Positions 61,556 to 64,000 of a stretch of DNA of 64,000 nucleotides are shown here, one piece after another. This DNA is from Coemansia sp. RSA 487 (taxonomy: Eukaryota > Kickxellomycota > Kickxellomycetes > Kickxellales > Kickxellaceae). The notes below the pieces were generated by a model. That model had not been told where the DNA came from, searched no databases, and saw nothing but the letters and a program-made list of their open reading frames with translations. The translations under genes and the position numbers were made by a program. Every line of letters begins with the position of its first letter. The first letter of the stretch is position 1. Where the stretch lies: the NCBI GenBank assembly GCA_027577595.1, contig JANBRJ010000081.1, positions 1 to 64,000 on the forward strand. Reading direction: 5' to 3'.

Positions 61556-63661
61556 ATGAGCAACTCAAGTAGCAATAACAGCAGCAGAAATTCTGCGGCT
61601 AGTGATCCGGCCCAGCTGCAGTTAGATCATGGCACATTACTACAGGAGCAAAAACAGTACCTCGTTATGGATGCAGGCAAGGAAAAAATAAAGCGAATGA
61701 TGAGCACGGGAAAGCCAAACCAGGCCATCAATGAATTCAGTGCTGAAAATGGGCTGGACATCCCCGCCGCAGAGACAATATACGACCTGCTCCACTCGCT
61801 TGGCCATACAAAATGGAGTGTCCACGAGGCCGTTCTCAAGGCGACCGTCTTGTCCGCAGAAAACCGTATCCAAAGAGAGACGCTTCCTCCAGAGCAACAT
61901 ACTGCGCTCCTGTCCCAAATGAAGCACTACCTTGCGATTCCTAGGCTGCAACACCTCCCGCTTATGCTTCTTGAAAAGCACCCACGCCTGGTCCCAGACG
62001 ATATTTGCCAGGATATTCTCCAAACTCCAGAACTGTACCAGAAATGCAGCGTAGTTGTCAAGCGCGAGTTATGGCGTCGTGACCGTGTGCTGTTTAACAA
62101 ATACATGATGCCCTTGATCGACAGCTACGCTAAAAACAATGAGCTTCTAAACATGTCTCAGGAGATATGCAGCTCCAATGTCAAGGCTTACTCGACGCGC
62201 CGTCGAACACACCCGGCGCTCACCCAAATCACCAGTGCCATCGACGCCGACTTGCAGCTTTATATGCAGACGCTGGGCATGGTGCGTGCTAGATTCATCG
62301 AGACAAACAACCCGATGTATGGTACATTGCGTCTCGACCTTGTAATGACCATGCACGAAAACGATGTAGCCGAAATAACCAAAACCGATGTGTGCCACGG
62401 GCTTGCGTGGTCGCTTGACGCATGCATCATGAAGCAGGTAATGGACGACCGGCGCGTGCTTGAGCTCCAAAAATACTTTGATGGTGTTGATCCGGAAAAT
62501 GCGCCATATGGCGAAATTGCATTGATCCTCAGCAGCCCCTATTCACGCCATATCCTGGCACAGTATATACTCTCCATCCTCGAGGACATTGCACCAAATG
62601 CGGAGGTCAGTACCAGATACTCGGATCTTGCTTGGCCAAGCCTTGTGTTGAGGATTGGGCTGCTTGCACATGACTTGCTGTTGCAAGAGCACCCCAAGAT
62701 CCCCGGCTTCGATCGTTCCGTGACTCGCAAGTTCTTCCGCTCGTTAATTCCTTTTATCCTAGCCGCACAAAGGCACGACCGCAAAATCGGATCTTACGAG
62801 CAACATTTGCTGAAGGGTAGCGTTGGCAAGATGGCACAACTCGATCGTACGGGCGCGTTCCCCGCCAAGGATATATTGTACAGCAAGATGAGCGACTTGC
62901 AACCGTCGGCAGAGGACGTCTCGATACTAGTGTCTAGCGAGCTTGCCCGTCAGGTGCTATATGTGTTTCTGTTGAAGCGTGTTGCAGAATTCGACATTGC
63001 CATGCTGAACATTTGGCTTCCTGCCATTAGCGAGGCCTTTAAAGCGTCGCTTGGGGTGCCAAGCAGTGCGTATGACAGCACCAATACTGATAGCTCACAG
63101 CAACCACAAATCGCGCTTGACTTGCGCCAGAATGCCTTTGAATGTGATGCGTTTATGCTAAGTCTGGTTCTGCATATCAAAGACAAAAAGGGGCTTGTTA
63201 CTGCTGTTCTCAACTCGGCTATCCAAGGGCTGGATCTGGCAGGGCAAGGCATCAAGGGCGCCAACACCGACGGTGTCATTGCGCAGGCAATCGAATCTGT
63301 TCCTCTGCTGGGGCTTTTCGACCAGCAAGCGCGTGTTCGCCACTGTGCACATGAACAAGTGATTTCGTTTCTTATCGAGTGCACCAGTATACTCTCAGCA
63401 GAGTACAGCAACAACAGTGGTATGACCGATGCATCCAGTGCGCAGACACAGGTTGTGCCAGTTCACAATAAAGAAAGTGCCGTGTACTTTGCTTTTGTAC
63501 TGACTGAGCACGCAGCTGCAAAGTATGCGGTCGACCCTGAACATTTTGACAAGCTAAGCAAGCTCTACCACAAACTCGCAGCCGTCTCTCCGCCTCAGGC
63601 ATTCGAGTACCGCGTATCTGGTTCCAATTGCCCTAACGCATCAAAGTTCCTGAAAAGCTAA
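61556..63661 (+). CDS. NELFB: Negative elongation factor subunit B (NELF-B/COBRA1) homologue
   Basis: NELF-B is the helical-repeat core subunit of NELF, which with DSIF holds RNA polymerase II paused near promoters in animals. The 701-residue product (ATG 61556) follows the family along its length: GKPNQAINEFSAENGLDIP (against CTEPLKAIEQFQTENGVLLP in human); QHLPLMLLEKHPRLV; PELYQKCSVVVKRELWRRDRVLF (against KELYRACAVEVKRQIWQDNQALF); the Thr-Arg-Arg-Arg motif near residue 215; TLRLDLVMTMHENDVAEI; and CHGLAWSLDACIMKQVMDDRRVLELQKYFDGV (against CHKFTWCLDACIRERFVDSKRARELQGFLDGV). The length is slightly above the human 580. A Ser/Asn-rich N-terminus precedes the domain. It is a single exon. The match is by eye against remembered human sequence but is long and collinear. 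The frame is open for 36 codons before the ATG. Confidence 0.88.
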   Translation: MSNSSSNNSSRNSAASDPAQLQLDHGTLLQEQKQYLVMDAGKEKIKRMMSTGKPNQAINEFSAENGLDIPAAETIYDLLHSLGHTKWSVHEAVLKATVLSAENRIQRETLPPEQHTALLSQMKHYLAIPRLQHLPLMLLEKHPRLVPDDICQDILQTPELYQKCSVVVKRELWRRDRVLFNKYMMPLIDSYAKNNELLNMSQEICSSNVKAYSTRRRTHPALTQITSAIDADLQLYMQTLGMVRARFIETNNPMYGTLRLDLVMTMHENDVAEITKTDVCHGLAWSLDACIMKQVMDDRRVLELQKYFDGVDPENAPYGEIALILSSPYSRHILAQYILSILEDIAPNAEVSTRYSDLAWPSLVLRIGLLAHDLLLQEHPKIPGFDRSVTRKFFRSLIPFILAAQRHDRKIGSYEQHLLKGSVGKMAQLDRTGAFPAKDILYSKMSDLQPSAEDVSILVSSELARQVLYVFLLKRVAEFDIAMLNIWLPAISEAFKASLGVPSSAYDSTNTDSSQQPQIALDLRQNAFECDAFMLSLVLHIKDKKGLVTAVLNSAIQGLDLAGQGIKGANTDGVIAQAIESVPLLGLFDQQARVRHCAHEQVISFLIECTSILSAEYSNNSGMTDASSAQTQVVPVHNKESAVYFAFVLTEHAAAKYAVDPEHFDKLSKLYHKLAAVSPPQAFEYRVSGSNCPNASKFLKS

Positions 63662-63752
63662 AAACCACCATTTTAAAAAAGTAGTTTGTTGCTGATGACT
63701 TTTTCTTTTTCTTTTTTTTTTTTTGAATTTTAAATCTTACGACAAAGAAAAA

Positions 63753-64000
63753 TCAAACAAGCCCTCTGGCTCTGGCCTCCGATTCATAAACGACAACCCG
63801 CCAGATGCGAGCCACAAACACAGATGCCTCGTCAACCAGAACCATCTCCAGCTCGCCAGCAAGACTGCTTGGAGAGTTGTGGTCGCGGATATGGCTAACA
63901 ATAAACCCGGTCATATCCTCGACAGATCCGTCATCCGCATCGCTGCCGAGATACTCAGTGAGGCGCTTGGATACTGCAGGCTCGATTTTTGCGCTTAGCA
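63753..64000 (-). CDS. RBM25: RBM25-like splicing factor, C-terminal PWI domain (partial)
   Basis: The last 82 codons of a minus-strand gene, ending at a TGA at 63755-63753, run off the right edge. They encode a PWI domain: AVSKRLTEYLGSDADDGSVEDMTGFIVSHI, then DHNSPSSLAGELEMVLVDEASVFVARIWRVVVYESEARARGLV. The closing D/E-E-A-x-x-F-V-x-x-(I/L)-W-R-x-x-x-(Y/F)-E pattern is that of RBM25 and its fungal relatives, U1-associated regulators of splice-site choice. The PWI domain at the very C-terminus matches RBM25. The RRM and Arg/Glu-rich parts expected upstream lie outside the window. It converges on NELF-B, about 90 bp between stops. Confidence 0.78.
   Translation of the reverse strand, partial: LSAKIEPAVSKRLTEYLGSDADDGSVEDMTGFIVSHIRDHNSPSSLAGELEMVLVDEASVFVARIWRVVVYESEARARGLV

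Noticed and set aside
1-64000. CRISPR arrays, tRNA or rRNA genes
   Set aside because: No regularly spaced direct repeats and no convincing tRNA B-box/cloverleaf or rRNA segments were noticed on reading both strands; a covariance-model scan would settle this.

Overview
The window is a compact, gene-dense nuclear segment of a fungus. The genes that show this are three protein O-mannosyltransferases, a chitin-synthase export chaperone (CHS7), a JEN-type carboxylate permease and a Ski2 exosome helicase. Introns are short, with GTAAGT-like donors and TACTAAT-like branch points, and intergenic gaps are mostly 250-600 bp. Several genes are absent from yeasts and from most Dikarya: NELF-B, a protein ending in an AF4/FMR2-like domain, MIF, a Hook dynein adaptor and Fanzor nucleases. 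Together with the Tc1/mariner type, this points to an early-diverging fungus, perhaps Kickxellomycotina. That placement is an inference.

Layout. 1-5.3 kb is a transposon graveyard: the N-terminal part of a Fanzor RNA-guided nuclease gene with one in-frame stop (minus strand, running off the left edge), a broken Ty3/Gypsy remnant, and a truncated DD34E Tc1/mariner transposase joined to it. 5.8-13.4 kb holds three tandem PMT2-family mannosyltransferases. 13.6-23 kb holds SFT2, NAC-alpha, SKI2 and a three-exon Hook gene. 23.2-36.3 kb holds a large ASH/MSP-repeat protein, MCM7 (two exons), a protein with an AF4/FMR2-like C-terminus, and eIF4A (8-nt first coding exon). 36.9-43 kb holds an SWS1/ZSWIM7 SWIM protein, a 1.8 kb stretch without a recognised gene, JEN1 and CHS7 (six exons). 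44-51 kb is dominated by NOT1, followed by a DUF4536-type mitochondrial protein. 51.3-58.5 kb holds an unknown protein, an APE1-type endonuclease, two MIF genes created by a segmental duplication that also copied the tail of the APE1 gene, a UDP-glucose 4-epimerase and a PHO84-type phosphate transporter. 58.9-61.1 kb is a full-length Fanzor with its whole catalytic triad. The window ends with NELF-B and the C-terminus of an RBM25-like PWI protein.

How it fits together. Most genes are unrelated housekeeping functions: secretory glycosylation and traffic (PMT, SFT2, CHS7), RNA decay (SKI2, NOT1), translation (NAC, eIF4A), DNA replication and repair (MCM7, SWS1, APE1) and transport. Two themes stand out. 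First, two collinear but clearly different Fanzor genes lie 58 kb apart, one broken and one apparently intact with a strong hairpin just downstream. Second, two proteins typical of animal-style RNA polymerase II pause control (NELF-B and an AF4/FMR2-like scaffold) occur in one fungal segment.
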